From Cryomorphaceae bacterium (GTDB lineage Bacteria; Bacteroidota; Bacteroidia; Flavobacteriales_D; Crocinitomicaceae): a DNA stretch of 62,657 nucleotides. The notes beneath the pieces were generated by a model. It made no database searches, was not told where the DNA came from, and saw nothing but the letters and a program-made list of their open reading frames with translations. The stretch spans positions 1 to 62,657 of the forward strand of contig JAIXUE010000015.1 of the NCBI GenBank assembly GCA_027483605.1, read 5' to 3'. The translations under genes and the position numbers were made by a program. Of the stretch, positions 9,047 through 17,978 are shown piece after piece; position 1 is the first letter of the stretch, and each line of letters starts with the position of its first letter.

Positions 9047-10008
9047 TAGTGAAGGAGTTTGGGGTTGTTGTCGTTTTTGGTGGCGTATTTTCCTTGTGAG
9101 ATGACAGAATGACGGTCAATTTTGCGTGGGCCAATTAGGGTCCAGTTGCTCGGGTCTTTTTTGTCAAAACGGCAATCGTTGCAAATCCAGGCGGTTTTGT
9201 CTTCGATGGTTTCAACTTCGCCGTATTTGTCTTTGCGGGCAGTGACGCGGAAAATTTCGTTGCCGAACATCCAAACAACAGCTTTTCCTGAGCACTTATC
9301 GCAAGCACATTCGGCTTCGTAGGGTTTTAAGAACCACACGCGTGACTTGAAACGGAAGGTTTTATCGGTGAGGGCACCCACTGGGCAAACATCGATCATG
9401 TTGCCTGAGAAATCGTTGTCAATGGCGTTTTCGATGTAGGTAGATATTTCGGCGTGTTCACCGCGGTGCAATACGCCATGAACGCGTGAGTCCGTAAGCT
9501 GATTGGCCACAGCCACACATCGGTAGCACAAAATGCAACGGTTCATGTGTAGTTTGATCTTGTTGCCAATATCAATGGGGCTGAAGGTACGGCGCTCTTC
9601 GCGGTAACGGGTTTTGGCAGATCCGTGCTCGTAACCGAGGTCTTGTAAATGACATTCACCAGCTTGGTCGCAAATAGGGCAGTCTAGCGGGTGGTTGACC
9701 AACAAAAATTCAACGACACCTCCGCGATTGTTGTGCACGCGCTCAGAAGTTTTGTTCTTGACAATCATGCCATCCATGACAGGAGTGGAGCAAGAGGCCA
9801 CGAGTTTGGGCATCGGACGCGGATCAGCGGTAGAGCCAGCAGCAACCTCCACAAGGCAGGTGCGGCATTTGCCACCTGTGCCCGGAAGTTTGCTGTAGTA
9901 GCACATGGCAGGAGGCACGAGGTCTCCGCCAGCTTGTCGTGCAGCGTTCAGGATAGTGGTGCCTGGTGCTACTTCAATTTCGACGTCGTCAATAGTTACT
10001 TTTATCAT
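9046..10008 (-). CDS. nuoG: NADH-quinone oxidoreductase subunit G, short form
   Basis: Iron-sulfur subunit of the peripheral arm. The start at 10008 gives 320 residues and avoids overlapping nuoF; an in-frame ATG also occurs at 10023. Visible ligands: C36, C48, C51, C73 for the [2Fe-2S] cluster; H106, C110, C113, C119 for N5; C158, C161, C164 and C208 for a [4Fe-4S] cluster. A further Cys set (C234, C236, C239, C276, C279) matches the start of the molybdopterin-enzyme iron-sulfur domain. The protein then ends, so the large C-terminal molybdopterin-like domain of E. coli NuoG (about 900 residues) is absent. The flanking genes are intact and the operon is tight, so this is a natural short form and not a pseudogene. 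Confidence 0.95.
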   Translation of the reverse strand: MIKVTIDDVEIEVAPGTTILNAARQAGGDLVPPAMCYYSKLPGTGGKCRTCLVEVAAGSTADPRPMPKLVASCSTPVMDGMIVKNKTSERVHNNRGGVVEFLLVNHPLDCPICDQAGECHLQDLGYEHGSAKTRYREERRTFSPIDIGNKIKLHMNRCILCYRCVAVANQLTDSRVHGVLHRGEHAEISTYIENAIDNDFSGNMIDVCPVGALTDKTFRFKSRVWFLKPYEAECACDKCSGKAVVWMFGNEIFRVTARKDKYGEVETIEDKTAWICNDCRFDKKDPSNWTLIGPRKIDRHSVISQGKYATKNDNNPKLLH

Positions 10009-10012
10009 AGGA

Positions 10013-11353
10013 CTAAGCTTCAAGCGGTGCTTGGATTAAACCATAATTTCTTGTTTGTGCCTCTTGTGGAGACTTCACGTGCCATTCAAATTCATCTCTG
10101 AAATGGCGAATTGCGGCAGCTACAGGCCAAGCGGCTGCGTCACCGAGTGGGCAAATGGTATTGCCTTCAATTTTTTTATTGATTTCTTCGAGCAAGCTGA
10201 TGTCTTCTAGCGTACCCATGCCATGTTCTAGGCGGTAAAGGACCTTTTCCATCCAGCCCGTTCCTTCTCTACATGGCGAGCATTGTCCGCAAGACTCATG
10301 GGCGTAGAAACGTGCAAAATTCCAGGTATTGCGCACAATACATTGGTCTTCGTCAAAAACAATAAAGCCTCCAGATCCGAGCATAGAGCCACTTGCAAAA
10401 CCGCCGTCAGCTAAGCTTTCGTAGGTCATGAGGCGATCGGTGCCCGCTGCTGTTTTGGTCACGAGGTAGTGCGGTAAAATTGGAACAGATGAGCCGCCCG
10501 GAATACACGCTTTGAGTTTTTTGCCATTGGCAATACCGCGGCAGTAGTTGTCTCCGTAAATGAATTCTTCGACAGATAAGCCGAGTTCGATTTCATAAAC
10601 ACCCGGACGCACAAGATTGCCGCTTGCCGAAATCAATTTGGTTCCGGTAGAGCGCTCAATACCAATTTTGGCATAAGCTTCTCCGCCTTCATTTACAATA
10701 GGAACAACCGCAGCAATAGATTCTACGTTGTTGACTACCGTAGGATTGCCCCACAAACCTTTGACCGCAGGAAAAGGCGGTTTCATGCGCGGGTTGCCAC
10801 GCTTGCCTTCTAAAGATTCGAGAAGTGCTGTTTCTTCGCCGCAAATATAGGCGCCACCACCAGGTGTTACAACGAGGTCGAGGTCGTAGCCTGAACCGAG
10901 GATGTTTTTGCCGAGCATTCCGTTGGCATAGGCTTCAGCAATTGCTTTTTCTAAAATGCGCAGCACGTACATGAATTCGCCACGGATGTAAATGTAAGAG
11001 CGGCGCGCGCCCAATGCATAGCTCGAGGTGATCATGCCTTCGATGAGCAAATGCGGCAATTTTTCCATGAGGTAGCGGTCCTTGAAGGTACCGGGCTCGG
11101 ATTCGTCTGCATTGCAAACTAAGTGGCGTTCTACACCTTCTGGTTTGGCCAAAAAAGACCATTTCATGCCAGTAGGGAAGCCTGCACCTCCGCGGCCACG
11201 CAAACCTGATTTTTTCACCTCTTCGACAACTTCGTCGGGGCTCATGGTTTTGAGTGCCTTTTCTACCGAAGCATAGCCGCCGTGTTTGCGATAAGTTTCA
11301 TAGGAAGCAATTCCTGGAACTTCTGCGTGTTCTATGAGTAGTTTTCTTGACAT
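10013..11353 (-). CDS. nuoF: NADH-quinone oxidoreductase subunit F (NADH/FMN)
   Basis: Entry point for electrons: binds NADH and FMN and carries cluster N3. 446 residues. The glycine-rich GLRGRGGAGFPTG loop (about 50-62) and ESEPGTFKDR (about 85-94) bind the nucleotides. Cluster ligands are C355, C358, C361 and C401. It is paired with nuoE, three bases upstream. Confidence 0.97.
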   Translation of the reverse strand: MSRKLLIEHAEVPGIASYETYRKHGGYASVEKALKTMSPDEVVEEVKKSGLRGRGGAGFPTGMKWSFLAKPEGVERHLVCNADESEPGTFKDRYLMEKLPHLLIEGMITSSYALGARRSYIYIRGEFMYVLRILEKAIAEAYANGMLGKNILGSGYDLDLVVTPGGGAYICGEETALLESLEGKRGNPRMKPPFPAVKGLWGNPTVVNNVESIAAVVPIVNEGGEAYAKIGIERSTGTKLISASGNLVRPGVYEIELGLSVEEFIYGDNYCRGIANGKKLKACIPGGSSVPILPHYLVTKTAAGTDRLMTYESLADGGFASGSMLGSGGFIVFDEDQCIVRNTWNFARFYAHESCGQCSPCREGTGWMEKVLYRLEHGMGTLEDISLLEEINKKIEGNTICPLGDAAAWPVAAAIRHFRDEFEWHVKSPQEAQTRNYGLIQAPLEA

Positions 11354-11356
11354 GGC

Positions 11357-11884
11357 TTAAGAATTTGAGGCCTCGCGCATGGCGTCGAGCATTTCGTTCA
11401 CTTTTTCTTTGTTGAGGTGCTCGTAAAACTTGTATTTACACATGAGCATAGGGCCGTAACCGCAAGCGCCCAAGCATTCTACTGTTTTGAGGGTAAACAT
11501 ACCGTCTTTGGTGGTTTCCCCTACTTTGATATCGAGCTTTTCTTCGATGTAAGAAATGAGGTCATCGGAACCTACCAATTGGCAAGGCCCCGTACGGCAA
11601 ACTTCCAGTACGTTTTTCCCGACTGGGTCGAGGTGGAACATGGTGTAGAAGGTCGCGACTTCATACACTTCAATTGGTTGGATAGCTAAAATCTGCGCTA
11701 CGCGATTCATGGCGCCTACGCTGACCCATCCGAATTCATCTTGCACCAAATGAAGGATGCTGAGAATAGCACTTTTTTGTTTTCCTTCTGGAAATAGGCC
11801 AATGACACGATTGATTTCTGCCATGGTATTGGCACTGAAATCGATTGGTGCTTCGTTGACGGCTTGTGGGTGATCTGCTTTCAT
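11357..11884 (-). CDS. nuoE: NADH-quinone oxidoreductase subunit E ([2Fe-2S])
   Basis: Thioredoxin-fold subunit holding cluster N1a, 175 residues. Ligands are C96, C101, C137 and C141. An N-terminal four-helix segment precedes the cluster domain. It works with NuoF in the NADH-oxidising module, and its start lies one base from the nuoD stop. Confidence 0.97.
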   Translation of the reverse strand: MKADHPQAVNEAPIDFSANTMAEINRVIGLFPEGKQKSAILSILHLVQDEFGWVSVGAMNRVAQILAIQPIEVYEVATFYTMFHLDPVGKNVLEVCRTGPCQLVGSDDLISYIEEKLDIKVGETTKDGMFTLKTVECLGACGYGPMLMCKYKFYEHLNKEKVNEMLDAMREASNS

Positions 11885-11885
11885 A

Positions 11886-13091
11886 TTAGGCGTCTAGTTC
11901 TCCGGCAATGACATTGATACTGCTGAGTGTCAGAACGGCGTCTGAAATCGGCAAGCCTTTGATCATTTCTGGATATGCTTGGTAATAAATAAAACAAGGT
12001 CTTCTGAACTGAAGGCGGTAAGGAGTGCGTCCACCGTCGGAAATGAGGTAGTACCCAAGTTCTCCGTTTCCACCTTCTACGGCGTGATAAACTTCTCCGA
12101 CAGGAAGTTCGGTCTCGCCCATCACAATTTTAAAATGGTAAATGAGCGCTTCCATGTTGTTGTAGACTTCGGCCTTTGGTGGAAGATAGAAGTCTGGAAG
12201 ATCCGCTTTGTAATCGCCTTCTGGCAGGTTATTGTAAGCTTGAGTAATGATGCGGATACTTTGGCGGATCTCTTCTTGACGCACCATAAAGCGGTCGTAG
12301 GTATCGCCATTGACACCAACCGGGATGATGAAATCGAAGTCTTCGTAAGAAGAATAAGGATTCATGGCACGTACATCGTAGTCTACACCAGCGGCACGTA
12401 AGTTGGGTCCGGAAAAAGAATAAGAAAGTGCGCGTTCTGCAGAAATAGGACCAGCTCCTTTGGTGCGGTCCATGAAGATGCGGTTGCGCGCTAGCATGCT
12501 GTCAAATTCTTCAAAGGCTTTTGGAAATGTTTTTAAAAAAGACTTGAGTTTTTCGTGAAAAACAGGCGTGAAGTCGCGCTCGAAACCGCCGATGCGGCCC
12601 ATATTGGTGGTGAGGCGCGCGCCGCTAATTTCTTCGTAGAGCTCATAGATTTTTTCGCGTTCCGAGAACGGATAAAAGAAGGAGGTGAGGGCACCGGCAT
12701 CTACGCCAATAACTGAATTGCAAATGAGGTGATCTGCAATGCGTGCGAGTTCCATGATAATGACGCGCATGTATTGCACGCGCTTTGGGATGTCCACGCC
12801 GATGAGTTTTTCAACGGTCATTTCCCAACCAATATTGTTGATCGGTGAAGAGCAGTAATTAAGGCGGTCGGTGATCGGAGTGATCTGGTTGTAAGGGCGA
12901 CGCTCTGCTAATTTTTCAAAAGCGCGGTGGATGTAACCAACGGTTTGCTCCGAAGAAATGATTTTTTCACCGTCTACTTTTAAAATATTTTGAAAAATAC
13001 CGTGTGTAGAAGGGTGGGTAGGGCCAAAGTTAATGGTGGCCACATTAGCGGGGTCAGCCGTTTGTGCTACATCTTTAGGTTCTTGGCTCAT
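11886..13091 (-). CDS. nuoD: NADH-quinone oxidoreductase subunit D
   Basis: 49-kDa-type subunit that lines the quinone-binding cavity with NuoB; 401 residues. The N-terminal FGPTHPSTHGIF motif holds the His involved in quinone reduction, and GRIGGFERDF is conserved in the core. It is separate from nuoC, unlike the NuoCD fusion of enterobacteria. Its start overlaps the end of nuoC by 4 bases. Confidence 0.97.
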   Translation of the reverse strand: MSQEPKDVAQTADPANVATINFGPTHPSTHGIFQNILKVDGEKIISSEQTVGYIHRAFEKLAERRPYNQITPITDRLNYCSSPINNIGWEMTVEKLIGVDIPKRVQYMRVIIMELARIADHLICNSVIGVDAGALTSFFYPFSEREKIYELYEEISGARLTTNMGRIGGFERDFTPVFHEKLKSFLKTFPKAFEEFDSMLARNRIFMDRTKGAGPISAERALSYSFSGPNLRAAGVDYDVRAMNPYSSYEDFDFIIPVGVNGDTYDRFMVRQEEIRQSIRIITQAYNNLPEGDYKADLPDFYLPPKAEVYNNMEALIYHFKIVMGETELPVGEVYHAVEGGNGELGYYLISDGGRTPYRLQFRRPCFIYYQAYPEMIKGLPISDAVLTLSSINVIAGELDA

Positions 13092-13609
13092 AATTCGTTG
13101 TTGTTACGTCCGAAAAATCTGTCGTCTTTGTCTTCACGGGTGGCGTCTTCAAGCACATATTCTTTGCGCATCGGGAAGTAATCCATGTCGTCCATGTTGA
13201 GGATGCGACGCAGATCAGGATGCCCGTCAAAAACAATTCCGAAGAAATCATAGGTTTCGCGCTCCATCCAGTTGGCACCTGCAAAAAGGTCTGTGATGGA
13301 GGCAATGTGTAGGTTTTCTTTTGGCAAGTAGCCTTTGATGCGCAAGCGCAAGTTGTTTTTCCAGGAATGCAATTGGTAAACAACTGCAAATTCTCGGCCA
13401 GCAGACTCAGGGTAATGAATACCTGCGATGTTGGTGAGGTAATTGACACTAAGGTCTTGGTGCTGCTGTAACCAGGAGATGGCATCGTGAATGCGCGCTG
13501 GCGTCATTTCAATGTTGAGCATGCCAAATGCTTCTTCATGGGCCAAAACATCAGCGCCAAACGCAGCTTGAATAGCCGTTAGGTATTCTTGGTTATTTTG
13601 CTTCTCCAT
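13088..13609 (-). CDS. nuoC: NADH-quinone oxidoreductase subunit C
   Basis: 30-kDa-type subunit of the peripheral arm, 173 residues. The family signature is visible in GANWMERETYDFFGIVFDGHPDLRR and the following MDYFPMRKEY (each quoted only in part). It stabilises the NuoB/NuoD contact. It overlaps nuoB by 17 bases at its start and nuoD by 4 at its end. Confidence 0.95.
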   Translation of the reverse strand: MEKQNNQEYLTAIQAAFGADVLAHEEAFGMLNIEMTPARIHDAISWLQQHQDLSVNYLTNIAGIHYPESAGREFAVVYQLHSWKNNLRLRIKGYLPKENLHIASITDLFAGANWMERETYDFFGIVFDGHPDLRRILNMDDMDYFPMRKEYVLEDATREDKDDRFFGRNNNEL

Positions 13610-14150
13610 GTTGATCGATATCGATTTGGTAGCTATTCATCAAGTGCTTATATTCTTCAGAATAGCGACGACGGTTGGATTCTTTTTTAACGAGTTCGTG
13701 GATGTTCATGACACCTTCAATGATTTGCTCTGGGCGCGGAGGGCAACCTGGTACATAGACGTCTACCGGAATAATGCGGTCAATGCCTTGCAACACGGAA
13801 TAGGTATCAAAAATGCCACCTGAACAGGCGCATGCCCCAACAGATAAAACCCATTTAGGCTCTGCCATTTGTTCATATACGCGCTTGAGAACGGGGCCGA
13901 GCTTCTTCGAAATTGTTCCCGCTACGATGAGTAGGTCGGCTTGGCGCGGTGTGAAGGACATGCGCTCCATACCAAAACGCGAGAGGTCATAGGCACTGCC
14001 CATGGTAGCCATGAATTCGATGCCGCAACAGGAGGTTGCAAACGGCAAAGGCCAAACAGAGTTGGCACGTGCAAGCGCAATGGCTTTGTCTAGGTTGGTG
14101 AGTTGGTAACCCTCTCCGTTGATTGTTTCGAGGTCTTCTATTTTTCCCAT
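13593..14150 (-). CDS. nuoB: NADH-quinone oxidoreductase subunit B ([4Fe-4S] N2)
   Basis: Carries N2, the terminal cluster that reduces the quinone; 185 residues. Ligands are the tandem C41-C42 pair (ATSCCGIEF), C107 (GACACSGG) and C136 (VPGCPPRP). Its start overlaps nuoA by 13 bases and its end overlaps nuoC by 17. Confidence 0.97.
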   Translation of the reverse strand: MGKIEDLETINGEGYQLTNLDKAIALARANSVWPLPFATSCCGIEFMATMGSAYDLSRFGMERMSFTPRQADLLIVAGTISKKLGPVLKRVYEQMAEPKWVLSVGACACSGGIFDTYSVLQGIDRIIPVDVYVPGCPPRPEQIIEGVMNIHELVKKESNRRRYSEEYKHLMNSYQIDIDQHGEAK

Positions 14151-14509
14151 TCTAATGCTCCTTTTTTGTAGATATAGTAAAACCCGGTCAAGAAAAAACC
14201 GACAAACATAATTACTGCAAGTAATCCTTCGAGTTTAAGTTCGTAAAAGTTCACTGCGTAAGGATAAAAGAAAATGACTTCTACGTCGAATAGTACAAAA
14301 AGAATGGCCGTCATGAAATAACGAATAGAGACCGGGAAGCGGGCATTGCCTTGTGCATCTATACCACATTCAAAGTTGTCGTCTTTTTTAGCAGAGTTGA
14401 TCCTGGGGGTGAGCAGGTGCGTGACGAAGAGCGTGAAGATTACAAAACCTGCTGCGACTGCAACTTGCATCAGTAACGGTAGGTAATTGGCACTAGAGGC
14501 TGTTTCCAT
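14138..14509 (-). CDS. nuoA: NADH-quinone oxidoreductase subunit A
   Basis: First gene of the complex I operon; 123 residues, three membrane helices. The conserved FECGIDAQGNARFPVSIRYF loop follows helix 1, and the acidic FDVEVIFFYPYAV segment is the usual NuoA hallmark. A Bacteroidota-type promoter lies 54 bases upstream, so this gene, unlike several neighbours, has a normal 5' leader. Confidence 0.96.
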   Translation of the reverse strand: METASSANYLPLLMQVAVAAGFVIFTLFVTHLLTPRINSAKKDDNFECGIDAQGNARFPVSIRYFMTAILFVLFDVEVIFFYPYAVNFYELKLEGLLAVIMFVGFFLTGFYYIYKKGALEWEK

Positions 14510-14563
14510 TTGAGTATTTTAAGTGAGTAACAAAAGTTACTTTGGTTGGTTTGTTTTGCGCCA

Positions 14564-14595
14564 CAAATTTACCTTTTAGTTTGATTCTAACACAA
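14564..14595 (-). promoter_or_regulatory. Promoter of the nuo operon
   Basis: On the minus strand a TAAATTTG -7 box (14571-14564) is preceded, after a 21-base spacer, by a TTG -33 element at 14595-14593. Predicted transcription starts near 14559, about 50 bases before nuoA. The -33 element coincides with the T-run of the terminator of the upstream gene. Confidence 0.6.
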
Positions 14596-14622
14596 AAAAA
14601 GCCGAGAAAATATTCCCGGCTC
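14594..14622 (-). terminator. Intrinsic terminator after the 14644-15489 gene
   Basis: Read on the minus strand, an AGCCGGGAA / TTCTCGGCT stem around a short AT-rich loop is followed by seven T residues. It separates the outer-membrane protein gene from the nuo operon. Confidence 0.8.
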
Positions 14623-14643
14623 CTTATTTAGAATACTTATGAA

Positions 14644-15489
14644 TTACTTAATTTGAAAACGCAAACCAATGTTGGAGAAATTCCCTGCGCTGAAGCTTGT
14701 TCCCAAGCCGGCAATCTGATTTACGTTGACCCCAGGGCGCAGCTCTAGGTATAAATGGATAGGCATCCAAAAATCACGCTTTTTACCTACTTGAAAATCA
14801 ATACCTAGTGGAGCGTACACCCCAAAGCCAAAGCCACCTTTGTTTTCATAGGTTTCTTGCTCGGACGTTCCAGCATCGTAATAAATGTCATTGAATAGGC
14901 CGTAAGCAGAAGAGTTGCCATAAGGTGATACGCGCTGATCAATTCGCGTCTCAGCATTGTAAGACAGACCAAAATTGGCGCCGATCCCACCATAAAAACT
15001 CCAGCGCTTATTGGCATTATAGCGAAACAACAAAGAGGCATCTAAACGCAATTGTTCTTGCGAATAACTGGCATTGTAACTGTGTGTACTGAAAGAGTCT
15101 ACAAAAATCTGCTCTCCTGTTTGTGAGCTTGTAAGTGTATCGATGCGAAATGTTTCGGTGTAAGAACCGCCAGCTGATAATGCATTGCGTTGATTGGTGT
15201 GCATGAGGCCAAGACGTAAAGTTGCATTGGGCAACTTAGCCATTTTGAGTCCTACACTCAAAGATTGTGATTGGCCAGGAAAATTGAAGTTCATAAGGGG
15301 ATAAGTCTGATACGCACTTAAATCTTGTTGCAAAAAAACAGACTGCGGCGCTAAGGTCTGAAAATCGGAAAAACTGCCTTTACCCGCTCCAAAGAAAGCA
15401 CCATTTTGTAAATAAACGCCTTCAATACTGAGTTGGGCTTGGGAACTACCCCAGCTGATCAAGGCGAGACTTAAAAGTAATTTTTTCAT
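14644..15489 (-). CDS. Putative outer-membrane beta-barrel protein
   Basis: Protein of 281 residues with a clear Sec signal peptide (residues 1-18, cut after SSQA-Q). The rest is rich in alternating aromatic and polar residues and in Gly, with repeated short strands (for example RWSFYGGIGANFGLSY), and it ends in a charged-polar tail (LRFQIK). This fits a small outer-membrane barrel of unknown function. It follows the M1 aminopeptidase by 34 bases and is probably co-transcribed with it. I do not recognise a specific family. Confidence 0.75.
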   Translation of the reverse strand: MKKLLLSLALISWGSSQAQLSIEGVYLQNGAFFGAGKGSFSDFQTLAPQSVFLQQDLSAYQTYPLMNFNFPGQSQSLSVGLKMAKLPNATLRLGLMHTNQRNALSAGGSYTETFRIDTLTSSQTGEQIFVDSFSTHSYNASYSQEQLRLDASLLFRYNANKRWSFYGGIGANFGLSYNAETRIDQRVSPYGNSSAYGLFNDIYYDAGTSEQETYENKGGFGFGVYAPLGIDFQVGKKRDFWMPIHLYLELRPGVNVNQIAGLGTSFSAGNFSNIGLRFQIK

Positions 15490-15523
15490 GAATAATTTTT
15501 TGTTTGCTACAACGACGCTTTCC

Positions 15524-17485
15524 TTATTTTATTGTTACAAGTCGGATGTATTGTTGTTGATTTGGCGACACACATTTGAGGAGATAAGAACCGCTTCGTA
15601 GGCTACTCACATCGATAAGTGCTTCTTTGTCAATTGTTCCGGTCTGAACTGTTTTTCCATTTGCATCATACAAGATGTAGTCTAGTTTTTCTTTTTGTCC
15701 CTTGATGGAAATAAAATCAGTACTCGGATTTGGGTAGATCTCTAATTGAGATGTATGAAGGTTTGCTTGATTCGAAAAACCTAGTGTTGGATTGGCACTG
15801 ACGCCACCGTTGCCATTAATGATCCAATTGCCTGGGTCAATGCCGATTGACCCCGTTAAAGTGCCAAAATTGAATAGAGTGAATTGCTCTGTATTGCTAT
15901 TGATCTCGAATCTAACAATCGTATCGGCTTGTCCTTGTCGTAAGATGCGCAAAGATATTGGGTTGGTAAAGGTGGGCGTAACATTCGGCATCGAAGCAGT
16001 ATGGGAAATCTGCAAGAAAAGATCGCTGCCATTTTGGTTGTACTGCACCTGATAGGTCGGAAATCCTTCGCCGAAATACCATTGTTCAAAGAAGGCGTCT
16101 AAGTTGATATTGCAGTAGTTGGCCACGTGATTTTTGAAATCGAGACCTGTGGCAGTACTATGTGCGTAAGCCAACTGAAAGTCTTGTAGGGCGCCAAAAA
16201 ACAAGCTGTCGTTTTGAATGATGTAGCGCAGCGTGTGAATGATACCAGCGCCCTTGTCATAAGAGAGACGCCCGTTAAAAATACGCGCTTCGTTCAAAGA
16301 ATCCAAGACCCAAACGCTTCCACCCGCTTGATTCATGACACTCTGGTGTACCTGGGTCATGTGGTTGGCTTGCTGCCCATTGTAAAGTGCAGCGAGCATA
16401 AGGTATTCGCCATATGAGGCAAATCCTTCATTGATCCAGATATCGCACCAAGAAGCGCAGGTGACGTGGTTGCCCCACCACTGATGGGCGAGTTCGTGGG
16501 CCGTTAGGGTTTTTTCAAAGAAGCCTTGGGTGGTCATGGTTTGGTGCTCCATTCCACCTCCAATTGGCGCCATGCAATGCCCGTATTTTTCATTGGCAAA
16601 AGGATAAGGACCAAATTGAGTGGCAAAAAGCTCCATGAAATCTGCAGTTTCATTGATTTCATCTATAAAATTAGGAAGGGTGCCGGGGTTGTCGTAGACA
16701 TAGTTTTGGATCAAGATAGGGGAAGCGCTTCCTTGTGGATTTGCATAGATATTGTATTCAACATATTTGGCTACGGCGACAGAAATCAGGTAGTAGGCTA
16801 TTGGGTGGCGGTGCTTCCATTCGTAGCGTGTAAAGCCATTGCCAAGAGGTACAACTTGCTCCAAAACACCGTTTGAACCCGCTTTACAGCTATCTGGAAC
16901 AGTAATAGCTACCGCGCATGAATCTGCTTTATCTGTAAGGCTTTGCTTGACAGCAAACCACTCATAGGCAGAAAATGGTTCAGACAAAGACCAAACAACT
17001 TTGTTTCCCCAACTCGGAGAACTGCCTGCAGTAAGCCCGCTGCCGCCCAGCGGATTGGTTTGTGCCGTAGGTGGATTGCCAGCATACGCAACGTCAATTA
17101 TAAAATTATCTTGTGCGCTCGCATTGACCGGAACATAAATTTTATTAGAAATCCTATTGTAGTTCACGGTATTGCCATTCACTTTGATTTCACTTATCAA
17201 CAAGCTTTCAAAGAGCTCGATGAGCGCCGAATCTAGGTCAAATAATGCTTTGGCGTGAATTTGTACACTCCCCGATAAATAAGTAGAGATGTTATTCATG
17301 GTGAGGTCCAAGTTATAAAAGTGGACGTCGTACTTTTCAGTTTCGGCAATTTCTGCAACAGTTAAGGACGCACTTTTGGTCTGCCAACCTTTTGCTGATT
17401 TGCGCGCAGCACAACTGCCGGTATGGTCTTGAGAGAAGGCCGTGAAGGAAAAAATGAAGAGAATAAGGAGAAAAAGATTTTTCAT
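15524..17485 (-). CDS. M1-family zinc aminopeptidase with T9SS sorting domain
   Basis: Secreted metallopeptidase of 653 residues that should trim N-terminal amino acids from peptides. Signal peptide at 1-19; beta-sandwich domain to about 250; catalytic domain with zinc ligands H330, H334 and E353 (HELAH...NEGFA) and catalytic E331. The substrate-recognising motif reads GGGMEHQ instead of the usual GAMEN, a variant seen in other members. The last about 75 residues (YPNPSTDF...SGSYLLK) are a T9SS type A sorting domain, so the enzyme is carried across the outer membrane and anchored or released. A weak promoter (TTG-N18-TAATTTCG) reads into it from the divergent region. Confidence 0.93.
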   Translation of the reverse strand: MKNLFLLILFIFSFTAFSQDHTGSCAARKSAKGWQTKSASLTVAEIAETEKYDVHFYNLDLTMNNISTYLSGSVQIHAKALFDLDSALIELFESLLISEIKVNGNTVNYNRISNKIYVPVNASAQDNFIIDVAYAGNPPTAQTNPLGGSGLTAGSSPSWGNKVVWSLSEPFSAYEWFAVKQSLTDKADSCAVAITVPDSCKAGSNGVLEQVVPLGNGFTRYEWKHRHPIAYYLISVAVAKYVEYNIYANPQGSASPILIQNYVYDNPGTLPNFIDEINETADFMELFATQFGPYPFANEKYGHCMAPIGGGMEHQTMTTQGFFEKTLTAHELAHQWWGNHVTCASWCDIWINEGFASYGEYLMLAALYNGQQANHMTQVHQSVMNQAGGSVWVLDSLNEARIFNGRLSYDKGAGIIHTLRYIIQNDSLFFGALQDFQLAYAHSTATGLDFKNHVANYCNINLDAFFEQWYFGEGFPTYQVQYNQNGSDLFLQISHTASMPNVTPTFTNPISLRILRQGQADTIVRFEINSNTEQFTLFNFGTLTGSIGIDPGNWIINGNGGVSANPTLGFSNQANLHTSQLEIYPNPSTDFISIKGQKEKLDYILYDANGKTVQTGTIDKEALIDVSSLRSGSYLLKCVSPNQQQYIRLVTIK

Positions 17486-17508
17486 AGCAGAGATTTGAAA
17501 CGAAATTA

Positions 17509-17526
17509 AACAATCTTTCGGTTGTT
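17509..17526. promoter_or_regulatory. Inverted repeat in the divergent efflux/peptidase region
   Basis: AACAA (17509-17513) and TTGTT (17522-17526) form an inverted repeat around an 8-base gap and overlap the -33 element of the rightward efflux promoter. It could be an operator for a metal-sensing regulator, but no regulator gene is adjacent and short AT-rich repeats arise by chance. Confidence 0.25.
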
Positions 17527-17549
17527 CAATTTTATTTTAATTAACTTTG
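17522..17549 (+). promoter_or_regulatory. Promoter of the metal-efflux operon, next to the start codon
   Basis: TTG (17522-17524), a 17-base spacer, and TAACTTTG (17542-17549) match the Bacteroidota -33/-7 consensus. Only four bases separate the -7 box from the ATG at 17554, so transcription should begin at or next to the start codon. Confidence 0.7.
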
Positions 17550-17553
17550 ATAA

Positions 17554-17940
17554 ATGCGCATTTGTAGTCTGGTTCTTGCTGTGTATTTTGGTTTGCTGTC
17601 TCTGGCGCCGCAATGGCTTGGTCTGGAGTTTTTCAAGCTAGATGCACTTTTTGAGCACTACGCGCAATTCAAACAAGAAAAGGAGCAAGATAGCTTTTGG
17701 TCTTTTGTACAAGAACACTACCTGCAACAAGTCAACGACCACCAGCACGAACACCGCGAGCTGCCCTTCAAGTCTACTTGCTCAAATGCGACCGTCACGC
17801 TGTTCATGCCTGTCGATAGCCTTCCAGTGATTTTCGAAGCATTCGATCCTCAATTGATATCTTCCCCAATCGTTACGCCTCCAACTTCCATCACAATTAA
17901 CGATTTTTTTGAGTGTTGGCATCCTCCTCAATTGGTTTAA
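17554..17940 (+). CDS. Small His-rich exported protein of the metal-efflux operon
   Basis: Protein of 128 residues. A hydrophobic N-terminal helix (about 4-22) looks like an uncleaved signal or anchor. The middle has a His-rich cluster, NDHQHEHRELPFKSTC, able to bind divalent metal. It is the first gene of an operon with the CzcA-type pump 38 bases downstream. Similar short proteins with an HxHxxLPFK-like stretch precede such pumps in related bacteria; a periplasmic metal-binding role is inferred from context only. The 17939-17957 junction holds a 7-bp AT-rich stem-loop. Confidence 0.7.
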   Translation: MRICSLVLAVYFGLLSLAPQWLGLEFFKLDALFEHYAQFKQEKEQDSFWSFVQEHYLQQVNDHQHEHRELPFKSTCSNATVTLFMPVDSLPVIFEAFDPQLISSPIVTPPTSITINDFFECWHPPQLV

Positions 17941-17978
17941 CTTAAGTCTTTTAAGTTTCACTTTTTAATTGAGTTTTT

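Noticed and set aside
9046..10008. nuoG as a truncated pseudogene
   Set aside because: Tight one-base and few-base junctions on both sides, intact ligands and the usual short size in this phylum argue for a functional short form.
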